Shown piece after piece: positions 26,749 through 34,756 of a stretch of 64,000 nt of DNA. The translations under genes were made by a program, and so were the position numbers. Each line of letters opens with the position of its first letter. Within the stretch, counting starts at the first letter, position 1. The stretch is from CAZART01 sp964487555 (GTDB taxonomy: Bacteria > Bacteroidota > Rhodothermia > Rhodothermales > VXPQ01), in the NCBI GenBank assembly GCA_964487555.1, contig CAZART010000002.1:1-64000 (forward strand). Direction: 5' to 3'. Under the pieces are notes generated by a model. That model ran no database searches and had not been told where the DNA came from. It saw nothing but the letters and a program-made list of their open reading frames with translations.

Positions 26749-26926
26749 CGGCGGCTTTATTTTTCAGCACTCACGCCGATACTTGCATTACGAAATTACC
26801 TCTCGCACAGCGTCCTCCGGCTTGAGCGGCTGCGGTGGCTCCGATTCGAACGCCTCCGAGGCGTGGGGAAAGCTATGTAAGAGCGTGACACCCAGCGCCG
26901 AACTTCCACACAACCTGTCCAGGCCG

Positions 26927-28309
26927 GTGAAAAAGCGGATTTTCATAGTCGACGACGAGCCAAAGATCGGCGATATGTTCGTCAAAGTATTGAGCCGAGA
27001 AGGGTTCGACGTACAATCGTTTGTGAACCCGATCAAGATGCTCGCGGCTTTCGACCACGACGACATCCCCGATCTTGTCCTCGCAGATCTTATGATGCCG
27101 GGCATGAACGGCATCGAGATGATGGAGGCGCTTCGCGATCGAAACGCGGGCGTTCCTGTCATCATCATGACGGCGCACTCGTCGGTGCAGAGCGCGGTCG
27201 AGGCCATGCGACTCGGTGCGTTTCATTATCTGCAAAAGCCGGTTAATCTAGAGGAGATGCGTGTGCTGATCGCGAAAGCCCTCGACTTGTACGACGCTAA
27301 GGAGGAGCTTCACGAGATCAAAAATACCCAGCGCGCGGCCTATCCGATCGACGGTATTCTCGGCAAGAGCGACGCCATCATACGCGTTCGAGAGACGATC
27401 AAGACGCTGCGTGATGCGCCGAACACGATTGTGCTCATCACGGGCGAGACCGGTACGGGGAAGAACCTCGTCGCCAAAACGATGCATTTCAATTCGTCGT
27501 ACAATGCAGGTCGCTTCATGGAGATCAACTGTGCAGCTTTGCCCGACAACCTCCTCGAAGCAGAACTCTTCGGTTACGAAAAAGGGGCTTTTACCGACGC
27601 CCGAGCGGCCAAACCCGGATTGCTGGAGCTGGCCGATGGAGGCAGCGTGTTTCTCGACGAAATCGATTCGATGAGCATGGTACTGCAGGCCAAGCTCCTC
27701 TCGTTCCTCGAAAGCCGCACGTTTCGCCGCCTCGGCGGGGTCGAAGACCTTCGCGTCACCACGCGGATTGTCTGTGCGACGAACGCTCACCTCGAGGAAC
27801 GCCTGAAAAACAAGGAATTCCGAAAGGACCTATACTTTCGAATCAATGTCGTCAACCTGCACCTGCCGCCGCTTCGACAGATGGAAGACGACATCATCGC
27901 CATCGCCAACTCGGTCGTCGATGAATTCAACCGCGAGCTGAAGCGAAACGTCAACGGCTTCACCGAGGCGGCTGAGGACAAGCTGAGGGGCCACACCTGG
28001 CCCGGCAACGTGCGAGAACTTCGCAACGTGCTGGAACGCGCCATGATCTTCACGAAGGGGTCGCGCATAGACACCGACGACCTTGTGCTTGTCGCTGCGG
28101 ATTCGAGCGAAGACCTCTTTGATGTGAACGGAAACTTTCGTTTTCCGACGGGATCCTCTCTGGAGGACCTCGAGCGTGCGTACATTCTGCACACGCTGCA
28201 GCATTTCGACACGAGCTACGCCGATATCGCGGACACGCTGGGCATTTCGAAGAAGACGCTATGGGAGAAGCGCCGACGGTATGACCTCGACGCCAGCGTC
28301 GCTCGCTGA
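26927..28309 (+). CDS. NtrC-family sigma-54-dependent response regulator
   Basis: A 460-aa three-domain transcription activator. The receiver domain (1-125) starts KKRIFIVDDEP and has the phosphorylatable Asp54 in LADLMMPGMNG. The AAA+ domain (about 145-385) has Walker A GETGTGKN near 173, a loop GAFTDA near 220 in place of the usual GAFTGA, and Walker B GGSVFLDEID. The Fis-type helix-turn-helix lies at the C-terminus (SYADIADTLGISKKTLWEKRRR). GTG 26927 directly precedes the receiver domain. A TTG at 26783 would add 48 residues unlike the family. No histidine kinase is adjacent. Confidence 0.92.
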   Translation: MKKRIFIVDDEPKIGDMFVKVLSREGFDVQSFVNPIKMLAAFDHDDIPDLVLADLMMPGMNGIEMMEALRDRNAGVPVIIMTAHSSVQSAVEAMRLGAFHYLQKPVNLEEMRVLIAKALDLYDAKEELHEIKNTQRAAYPIDGILGKSDAIIRVRETIKTLRDAPNTIVLITGETGTGKNLVAKTMHFNSSYNAGRFMEINCAALPDNLLEAELFGYEKGAFTDARAAKPGLLELADGGSVFLDEIDSMSMVLQAKLLSFLESRTFRRLGGVEDLRVTTRIVCATNAHLEERLKNKEFRKDLYFRINVVNLHLPPLRQMEDDIIAIANSVVDEFNRELKRNVNGFTEAAEDKLRGHTWPGNVRELRNVLERAMIFTKGSRIDTDDLVLVAADSSEDLFDVNGNFRFPTGSSLEDLERAYILHTLQHFDTSYADIADTLGISKKTLWEKRRRYDLDASVAR

Positions 28310-28359
28310 AGGATCGAAAGGATCGCGAAAAAGTCGGCTCGACGCGCTATTTTCCGGGC

Positions 28360-29277
28360 ATGACCGAACGCGAAAAAGAAGAAGTTATCCAGCGATTGAC
28401 GGAGCGGCTCGGCGGACGCGGCTTTTATGAGGCCGATGCGGCCGCTTCCGCGAATCGACGCGGTTCGGCATCCCCTGCAGACGTGGACGGCGGCGCACCC
28501 CTCGCCGAAGATTCACTTCGCCGGCTCGTGCGGGTCGGTGCGACCCGGTTCGGTGTACGTGCGGACCAGAGAACCGCTACGTTCTCGGCCTGTGACCTGG
28601 CCCCGCCGCTCGCTCGGATGATCGACCACACCGCACTCAAGCCGGAGACGACCCTCGAGGAAATCCGCACACTCTGCGAGGAGGCGCGGCATTACTGCTT
28701 TGCTTCCGTGTGCGTCAATGCATGCTATGTCCCCTTTGTAGCGGAGTGGCTTTCGGGATCACCGGTTGAAGTCTGCACCGTGATCGGTTTTCCCCTCGGC
28801 GCGACGCGTTCCGAGGTGAAGGCGCGGGAAGTGGAGCTTGCGACGGCGGACGGCGCAACTGAAGTTGACATGGTGCTCAATGTTGGGATGCTCAAGAGCG
28901 AGCAGTTCGACTTCGTTGAGTCGGACGTGCGCTCGGTTGTCCATGCGGCGCGCAAGAGCCGTCGGAAGGCCATCGTGAAGGTCATTCTTGAAACGGCGCT
29001 TCTTACCGATGAGGAAAAGGTCATCGCGTGCGTGCTCGCGCAGAATGCCGGTGCGGATTTCGTGAAGACCTCTACGGGCTTCTCGAAAGGCGGTGCCACT
29101 GCCGGAGACATCGCTCTTATGCGTCGCGCCGTCGGCAAAGACATGGGGGTAAAGGCTTCAGGTGGCATTCGGTCAGTCGAGGATGCCGAGTCCATGATTG
29201 CGCATGGCGCCACACGTATCGGTGCGAGCGCCTCCGTTGCCATCGTGAAGGGGCTCAAGAGCACGTCGGATTATTGA
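28360..29277 (+). CDS. deoC: Deoxyribose-phosphate aldolase with an N-terminal extension
   Basis: Class I aldolase converting 2-deoxyribose 5-phosphate to acetaldehyde and glyceraldehyde 3-phosphate in deoxynucleoside salvage. The TIM barrel occupies about residues 85-305: IDHTALKPETT, VCTVIGFPLGA, EVDMVLNVG, Schiff-base Lys207 in IVKVILET, proton-relay Lys236 in DFVKTSTGF, and VKASGGIRS. The first 85 residues are an Ala/Arg/Glu-rich extension absent from short DeoC proteins and similar in length to longer variants in some bacteria. ATG 28360 is the furthest-upstream ATG, 50 bases after the regulator gene. Confidence 0.93.
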   Translation: MTEREKEEVIQRLTERLGGRGFYEADAAASANRRGSASPADVDGGAPLAEDSLRRLVRVGATRFGVRADQRTATFSACDLAPPLARMIDHTALKPETTLEEIRTLCEEARHYCFASVCVNACYVPFVAEWLSGSPVEVCTVIGFPLGATRSEVKAREVELATADGATEVDMVLNVGMLKSEQFDFVESDVRSVVHAARKSRRKAIVKVILETALLTDEEKVIACVLAQNAGADFVKTSTGFSKGGATAGDIALMRRAVGKDMGVKASGGIRSVEDAESMIAHGATRIGASASVAIVKGLKSTSDY

Positions 29278-29381
29278 TGGCGCGGTGTCGTGCTTTCGTC
29301 GCCGAAAACGCGAATGGCGCGGATCTTCCGTCTTCCATCTACGTGGAAATTCGCATTCCTCGGACTCTGATACTTCGATTC

Positions 29382-29933
29382 ATGACGATGCATTTCCGCC
29401 TTACCGGAACGGCGCTGCCCCTTTTGCTGACTTCTTTGATGCTGCTGAGCGCGTGTGCGGGATCGCGCGAGGCGAGCGGGCCGGCCGAGCCGGCCGACGA
29501 ATTGCCGACACCGGAGGTACGCATGTCTGATTATGAGGACTTCGATCCGTCCGCATATCGTGAGCAGCCGCCCGAGACGGCCGCCGGCATCGAGCACGAC
29601 GTTCCTGATAAGCTGATGCAGGGGACTGCGGATACGGGTGTTCGTTCGACCATTCAGGGCTATCGTATCCAGGTGTACTCAACGCTTGACAAGAGCACGG
29701 CGCTGCAGCAGGAGGAAGACGTCAAAGCCTGGTTTCGCGACAACGGAGACATGGCACCGCCGGGCCTCTTCTCGAACGAATTGGCCGTCAACGTCGTCTA
29801 CATCCAGCCTTATTACCGCGTTCGGCTCGGAAACTTTACTTCCAGAGATGCCGCCGAAAGGGCCCGCAAGTTCGTTACACAGCGGTACTCGGACGCCTTC
29901 ATCGTCCCCGATACCGTAACCATAACTCGCTAG
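29382..29933 (+). CDS. SPOR-domain lipoprotein
   Basis: A 183-aa envelope lipoprotein. Lipobox LLSACAG puts the lipidated Cys near residue 22. A Pro/Ala/Glu-rich linker follows, then a SPOR (septal peptidoglycan-binding) domain from about residue 100: IQGYRIQVYSTLDKSTALQQEEDVKAWF, YIQPYYRVRLGNFTSRDAAERARKFV. Such domains bind glycan strands stripped of side peptides, usually at the division septum. ATG 29382 gives the signal peptide; the open frame upstream lies in deoC. Confidence 0.85.
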   Translation: MTMHFRLTGTALPLLLTSLMLLSACAGSREASGPAEPADELPTPEVRMSDYEDFDPSAYREQPPETAAGIEHDVPDKLMQGTADTGVRSTIQGYRIQVYSTLDKSTALQQEEDVKAWFRDNGDMAPPGLFSNELAVNVVYIQPYYRVRLGNFTSRDAAERARKFVTQRYSDAFIVPDTVTITR

Positions 29934-30001
29934 CCACCGGCGCATCGCGTGCTCGAAAATCGTACGGCCGGCGGCGGATAGGCAGAGACAAGCCCCGTTC
30001 C

Positions 30002-30847
30002 CTATCGCAGCGCCTCCTCCAACGTAGTCGATGCATTCGTCCTCCTATCCCGATACTTCACGATAATCGGTGCATAGAGGGAGAGGCCGTGTTCGGAGGC
30101 GAAGCCGCCACGGGCCCGTCGAGATCCCGGGACGAGCACAGCATCCTCCGGCACCTCGAGCACGCCGTCCATGCTGCGCGTCAGCACCCGTTCGTAGGCG
30201 ACGTCGTAAATTCTGGTCGACCCGGTAAGAATGACACCCGGCGCGAGCACGGCGCCGCGACGCACGATACATCCCTCATAAATCCCACAGCCGCCACCGA
30301 GGAAGACGTCGTCCTCGACAATCACCGGCATGGCGCCGATCGGTTCGAGCACACCGCCGATCTGCACGGCGGCCGACATGTGCACGCGTTTTCCGATTTG
30401 CGCACAGCTCCCTACCAGTGCGTGAGAATCTACCATGCTCCCCTCGTCGACGTAGGCGCCGACGTTGACGTACATGGGCGGCATGCAGACGACCCCGGGT
30501 GAGATATAGGATCCGGTGCGGAGAGATGATCCACCGGGCACGATCCGTACGTTGTCCTCCGCCGTCACAGACTTTAGAGGATACGTGTCCTTATCGAAGT
30601 AGGAGAAGCGGTCCGAGGAGTAGTCTTTGAGACCACCCAGGCGAAACCCGAGCAGGATACCTTCCTTGACCCAACGATGAACGGTCCATGTCCCGTCCTC
30701 CGCGCGCGAAGCGGCCCGTACGCGTCCATCGTTGAGCGCGTCGATCAGATCCTCGAATGCTCGGCGGGCTTGAGACGGATCGTGGTGGTCGTCCGTCGTT
30801 GCTGCGTTGATACGCTCTTGAAGGTCTGCCGTGCTCGTCGTTTCCAT
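30002..30847 (-). CDS. dapD: 2,3,4,5-tetrahydropyridine-2,6-dicarboxylate N-succinyltransferase
   Basis: Succinylates tetrahydrodipicolinate in the succinylase branch of lysine and meso-diaminopimelate synthesis. 281 aa, matching the usual 274. The N-terminal helical domain precedes a left-handed beta-helix of hexapeptide repeats from about residue 100 (VRIVPGG, GSYISPGVVCMPPMYVNVGAYVDEGSMVDSHAL broken by turns, VGSCAQIGK). ILTGSTRIYD is the substrate/CoA region. ATG 30847 (METTSTADL) is used because the other in-frame start is a TTG. The cupin gene ends 18 bases upstream. Confidence 0.95.
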   Translation of the reverse strand: METTSTADLQERINAATTDDHHDPSQARRAFEDLIDALNDGRVRAASRAEDGTWTVHRWVKEGILLGFRLGGLKDYSSDRFSYFDKDTYPLKSVTAEDNVRIVPGGSSLRTGSYISPGVVCMPPMYVNVGAYVDEGSMVDSHALVGSCAQIGKRVHMSAAVQIGGVLEPIGAMPVIVEDDVFLGGGCGIYEGCIVRRGAVLAPGVILTGSTRIYDVAYERVLTRSMDGVLEVPEDAVLVPGSRRARGGFASEHGLSLYAPIIVKYRDRRTNASTTLEEALR

Positions 30848-30865
30848 TTCGTACGCGCTGATCAA

Positions 30866-31336
30866 TTAGAACCGGGCGAAGTCGGCGATGATGGGGTTCG
30901 AGAGGAGGTGTTCGCGCTCGTCGCTACGGGGTCGAACAGGACGGTCGCGGTCGCATGGTACCTGGCAGAGAAAACCAAGGGCGTCACCGCGATCCGCTCG
31001 GAACTGGTGCCAGGTACAAGAGGGGATGTGGACGAGATCAAACGCTTCGATGCCGCGAACAGTATCGCCGACGAGAGCTCGGCCGCGGCCACGAAGAATC
31101 AGAACGGCGTGGGTGTGGACGTGCTTCTCAAATGTAGAGTGACCATCCGGGACGATCTCAAAGTAGCGCAGCTCGCACGGCTGGTCACCTTCACCCGCAA
31201 ACAGCGTTTGCCGTGTGATGCCTTTGAAGTGCGTACCGTCCTCCTTGTACGTCTTCAGCGGCACGGCTTCCCACCGGAAGCCTTCGTTCGTGTCTCTGAA
31301 TTTCCGAAGCCGCTCGCGTTCCGTATTCGTTTCCAT
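30866..31336 (-). CDS. Cupin-domain protein next to the RuBisCO-like gene
   Basis: A 156-aa single-domain cupin. Residues 60-130 hold both cupin motifs: HSTFEKHVHTHAVLILRGRGRALVG (the His/Glu metal-ligand set, motif 1) and FDLVHIPSCTWHQFRA (last His, motif 2), so a metal centre is expected. It lies between the RuBisCO-like gene and dapD on the same strand, and AGGA precedes ATG 31336 by nine bases. In Rhodospirillum rubrum a cupin acts after a RuBisCO-like isomerase in methylthioadenosine salvage; applying that role here is inference from the gene pair only. Confidence 0.85.
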   Translation of the reverse strand: METNTERERLRKFRDTNEGFRWEAVPLKTYKEDGTHFKGITRQTLFAGEGDQPCELRYFEIVPDGHSTFEKHVHTHAVLILRGRGRALVGDTVRGIEAFDLVHIPSCTWHQFRADRGDALGFLCQVPCDRDRPVRPRSDEREHLLSNPIIADFARF

Positions 31337-31435
31337 GCTGTATATCCTCGTATGTCGTCCTTCCGGCCATGCGCAGCAAGGTTAAAAATCCGGATGGGTG
31401 GACGTATGGAGCCTGTATCGGGAAGTTCCCCTTTA

Positions 31436-32554
31436 CTACATCGCATTCATGAGCGTTACGGCGGACGTGGCGACGCTATCCGTGAACGCCGCTGTCTCCT
31501 CGGCCAGGTGATCACCCGCCTCGAGCAGGCTCCCTCCAATGAGGAGAATCGTATCGAGTCCAAAGAACTGCACGAGCTCCGACGCTCGGTTCACATCCAT
31601 ACCCCCGGCCGGGACGGGGAACGCCGGCTCGATCCATAACCAGTCCTCGCGCAGTTTGTCGGCTATCTCCCGACAAACTTCAGGTGTGTAGCTGAAACGG
31701 CCGCCGTAGTTGGCGAAGATCACCGCGTCCGCTCCGAAAAGCCGAAAGAGCCTCCCGAAGAGCGTCGCCGGTCGGATCTGCACCGCGCCGCCGAAGCTGG
31801 GGTGCGCGAGCACTGGAATGTCCAGATAATGCGTCGTCAGCTCGTACATGAGCGGAAGTCCGACAAGCATCGGAGCAAGCATGACAGCCTTAGCCCCCGC
31901 GTTCTGCGCGAATTCGGCTTGGCGACGTATCATTTCGGGCGTTCCGGAAAGATTGGGGACGTAGATCGTGGAACGGCCGGATGCTGCGGCGGAATCAGAT
32001 ACGACATCGAGGCACGTATGCACACGGTCTTCAAAGGAAGCAAACGACTGATCGGCAAGATAGTGGTCGTCCTTGATCATATCGATACCGCCTTCGATGA
32101 ATGCCCGACATAGCTCTACGAGCTCCTCGAGGCGGAGCCCGGCCGGTTTCAACGCGCTGCACGTCAGCGGGCGGTCTCGTACGCCGGTTACACGACGAAG
32201 TCCACGCATCCCGTGCCGAGGCCCACCAAAGAGCCTGTCCAGCGATCGAGGAATGCTGAAATCTTCAAGCCGAACGTCCTCATGAAGAGACGAATTGCCG
32301 AAGAGGACATTGAGGAACTGAGCAGGATCGGAGCAAGCCGTCACGGTCGGCAACGATAGACTTGCAAGATATCCACCGCGATCATCCGGTAAGATTTCGC
32401 GAATGCTGCCCATCATATACTCTTGAACAAACGGATATCGCTTTGCGACGGAGTGCGGCGTTTCGATCGTCTGTTCGAGAAGTATCGACTCGATTTTTTC
32501 CTTCGAGTCAGAAGCGCCGGCAGAGACTCTGTACGTTACCTCGATGAAATCCAT
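31436..32554 (-). CDS. RuBisCO-like protein (form IV)
   Basis: A 372-aa member of the RuBisCO large-subunit superfamily, shorter than true RuBisCO (about 460-475 aa). The barrel is clear: SALKPAGL (Lys136, matching catalytic Lys175 of spinach), EGGIDMIKDDH (Lys161 and Asp163, the carbamate and magnesium site, with His164 replacing Glu204), VLAHPSFGG (His251 for His294), and PVPAGGMD (Ala316 where carboxylases have Ser379). The loop-6 lysine is missing (NYGGRFSY). It therefore cannot be a carboxylase and is more likely an enolase, isomerase or decarboxylase of a sugar phosphate. It heads a minus-strand cluster with a cupin and dapD. Confidence 0.88.
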   Translation of the reverse strand: MDFIEVTYRVSAGASDSKEKIESILLEQTIETPHSVAKRYPFVQEYMMGSIREILPDDRGGYLASLSLPTVTACSDPAQFLNVLFGNSSLHEDVRLEDFSIPRSLDRLFGGPRHGMRGLRRVTGVRDRPLTCSALKPAGLRLEELVELCRAFIEGGIDMIKDDHYLADQSFASFEDRVHTCLDVVSDSAAASGRSTIYVPNLSGTPEMIRRQAEFAQNAGAKAVMLAPMLVGLPLMYELTTHYLDIPVLAHPSFGGAVQIRPATLFGRLFRLFGADAVIFANYGGRFSYTPEVCREIADKLREDWLWIEPAFPVPAGGMDVNRASELVQFFGLDTILLIGGSLLEAGDHLAEETAAFTDSVATSAVTLMNAM

Positions 32555-32643
32555 CTTGTCACGATTGCGTGAAACCGTCGCAAACGGGCGTTATTGCGCG
32601 CCGTCGCGCAGTATGATCTCGTCGTATTCACCAACGTCAGGAT

Positions 32644-33342
32644 ATGTCTCTGGAAGGAAAGAAAATTCTAATAATCGGCGGAAGCTCGGGCATCGGCAAG
32701 GCCACGGCGCTTGCCGCCATCGAGGCCGGCGCGCGAGTTGTCATCGCCGGGAGAGCGCAAGAGCGGCTCGACAAGGCGCAGGCGGAGATCGGAGGTCGCA
32801 TTGATTCGTACGTACTGGACGTCCGAGAGCTTCGCGAGCTGGATTTTTGTTTCGAACAGATGGGCGGGTTCGACCATCTCGTCGTCACAGCTGCGGAGGA
32901 ATACGACGCACCGTTCATCGAGTGCGAGCTCGACGAGGCGAAAAAAGCCTTCGAAACAAAGTTCTGGGGTCAGTTTACAGCCGCGCAGCGGTCGGTGCCG
33001 TTTATCGGCGAACGCGGGTCGATCACCCTTTTTTCCGGCGTTCCCGGTCAGTGCGTCGTGCACGGCCAGTCCGTCGTGGCGGCGGCGAACAGTGCGGTCG
33101 AGTCGCTTGTACGCGCTTTGTCCGTCGAGCTAAGCCCGCTGCGCGTCAATGCGGTGGCTCCAGGTGATCTCAGGAGCGAAGAAGAGGAAGACGACGAGCA
33201 CGTGCAATCTCTAGCTGAGTCGCTGCCCGCTCGCCGTGCGGGTGAACATCGCGACGTCGCCGAGGCGGTCCTTTTTCTAATCAAGAATCAATACGTAACC
33301 GGAACCGTACTTCGGGTGGACGGCGGACGAACCGTCATATGA
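32644..33342 (+). CDS. Short-chain dehydrogenase/reductase-fold protein with altered catalytic residues
   Basis: A 232-aa Rossmann-fold SDR. IIGGSSGIGKATALAAIEAGARVVIAGR at the N-terminus (interrupted here only by its length) is the NADP-type dinucleotide site, with Arg37 after the second strand. The catalytic Ser131 is in ITLFSGVPG, but the YxxxK pair is replaced by Val145 and Asn149 in GQSVVAAANSAVE. Classical proton transfer should therefore fail or be altered. The C-terminus VTGTVLRVDGGRTV is ordinary for the family. The TerB-like gene begins six bases later, so the two are probably co-transcribed. Confidence 0.85.
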   Translation: MSLEGKKILIIGGSSGIGKATALAAIEAGARVVIAGRAQERLDKAQAEIGGRIDSYVLDVRELRELDFCFEQMGGFDHLVVTAAEEYDAPFIECELDEAKKAFETKFWGQFTAAQRSVPFIGERGSITLFSGVPGQCVVHGQSVVAAANSAVESLVRALSVELSPLRVNAVAPGDLRSEEEEDDEHVQSLAESLPARRAGEHRDVAEAVLFLIKNQYVTGTVLRVDGGRTVI

Positions 33343-33348
33343 TTCTAG

Positions 33349-33768
33349 ATGAAGCGTAATCTGCACATGGGAAGAAATACGTCCGTAGACGACTATCCTG
33401 AATGGACCGTAGCGCATGATCTCGCACTCATCTACCTGGCCCTCACACACGGTGCGGATGAAGAGCTTGATGCCTCCGAAGTTGACGCCATGGCGCGAAA
33501 GCTCGCGGAATGGCACGACGGCTTTAGTCTGGAGGGTATCAGAAAGGTCATGAGTGAAGTGATGTTGGTCTACGTCGGCTCGTCCGGCGAACAGATGCTT
33601 GAGACGTCGATCGCTTCGGTAGCCGATTCTATGTCGAAACCGACACGTATCGCGATCCTCAACGATCTGGCGGACATTGCGACGGCCGACGGAACTATCG
33701 TGATGGGGGAGGTCGACTTCATTCAGCAGCTGGCACGAGATTGGGGTGTCGATCAGGACGTACGGTGA
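33349..33768 (+). CDS. TerB-like protein
   Basis: A 139-aa soluble helical protein. The pattern LALIYLALTHGADEELDASEVDAMARKL, and ILNDLADIATADGTIVMGEVDFIQQLARDWGV with its conserved acid cluster A-ADG-I---E, fits the TerB (tellurite-resistance, DUF533-like) fold, which binds metal through acidic residues. The biochemical role is unknown. ATG 33349 follows the SDR stop by six bases; ATG 33367 (MGRNTSV) is possible. It is convergent with ppgK. Confidence 0.75.
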   Translation: MKRNLHMGRNTSVDDYPEWTVAHDLALIYLALTHGADEELDASEVDAMARKLAEWHDGFSLEGIRKVMSEVMLVYVGSSGEQMLETSIASVADSMSKPTRIAILNDLADIATADGTIVMGEVDFIQQLARDWGVDQDVR

Positions 33769-33828
33769 TCGGATAGCAGCAGATGATGGCTCCTCTCAGG
33801 AGATGTGGTCGGTAGGCCGAGCAAATCA

Positions 33829-34581
33829 TTAGACGGTGTCGGCGAGTACGCGGGCGCTGATTGCGGCGCCGACGATACCGGCATCATTCTCAAGCCGGGC
33901 CGCGTCCAGTTCGGCCTCCGTATCCAGATACCTCCAGTACTTTTCTTTTTTATTCGGCTTGCTCACGCCGCCGCCGAGAATGATCAAATCGATGTCGAGT
34001 AGCCGCTCGACGTGGGTGAGGTACTCTTGAAAACGCCCGGCCCATTCCTTCCAGCTGAGATCGTGGTCTTTGCGCGCCCTGTCCGACGCGTAGTGTTCGG
34101 CGATCATTCCATGAAGGTGCAGATGCCCTAGCTCGGTGTTGGGGATGAGCGTCTGGCCGGTAAAGAGAGCGGATCCGATGCCGGTTCCGACGGTGAGGAG
34201 CAGTACGATGTCCTTCCGCTCGCGTCCCGCGCCGAATCGCATCTCGGCAACGGCGGCGGCGTCGGCATCATTGATGACGATGAAAGGACAGGCGGCGTGA
34301 TGCTGAAAAAGGTCGGCAATGTTTGTTCCGATCCACGAGGGATCGATGTTCGCGGCCGTTCGAGCGATACCGTGCTTCACGCGTGCCGGAAAGGCGCACC
34401 CGACCGGGCCCCTCCATTCAAAGTGTTTGACGATATCGGCCACCGCCCGCGCGACGGCAGCGGGCTCCGCCCGCGCGGGCGTCTTGATGCGTTGTCGTTC
34501 GTCCGTTAGTTCGCCCGTCTGGATATCAACCGGCGCGCCCTTGATCCCAGAACCGCCGACGTCAATTCCTAGTATTTCCAT
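33829..34581 (-). CDS. ppgK: Polyphosphate glucokinase (ROK family)
   Basis: Phosphorylates glucose using inorganic polyphosphate (often also ATP). 250 aa, the usual PpgK length. ILGIDVGGSGIKGA is the phosphate-binding loop, NDADAAAVAEMRFGAG carries the catalytic Asp, TVGTGIGSALF is the second phosphate loop, and ELGHLHLHGMIAEHYAS replaces the zinc-cysteine cluster of most ROK kinases, which is diagnostic of the polyphosphate type. LIILGGGVSKPNKKEKYW follows. A polyphosphate kinase gene lies 2 kb away on the other side of dnaG. It is divergent from dnaG. Confidence 0.92.
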   Translation of the reverse strand: MEILGIDVGGSGIKGAPVDIQTGELTDERQRIKTPARAEPAAVARAVADIVKHFEWRGPVGCAFPARVKHGIARTAANIDPSWIGTNIADLFQHHAACPFIVINDADAAAVAEMRFGAGRERKDIVLLLTVGTGIGSALFTGQTLIPNTELGHLHLHGMIAEHYASDRARKDHDLSWKEWAGRFQEYLTHVERLLDIDLIILGGGVSKPNKKEKYWRYLDTEAELDAARLENDAGIVGAAISARVLADTV

Positions 34582-34756
34582 TCTGCCGCGATGAATCGTG
34601 AGTATTCTCGGAGCGTTGGCAGTTTAAAGGAAGGGCGCTGCGTTAGCAACTGCTCCCGCGACGCGTGCAACGGCTATATTGCAAACGTCGAGAAAATAGC
34701 AGCCGGGCAACGTTTTGTCCTTCGCCAGTCCCCGTGCATCGCTCTCATCCCGCCGG

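Noticed and set aside
26835..26865. GATTCGAACGCC, resembling a tRNA T-loop on the minus strand
   Set aside because: The flanking bases cannot form the five-base T stem and no acceptor, D or anticodon stems can be found, so it is chance.
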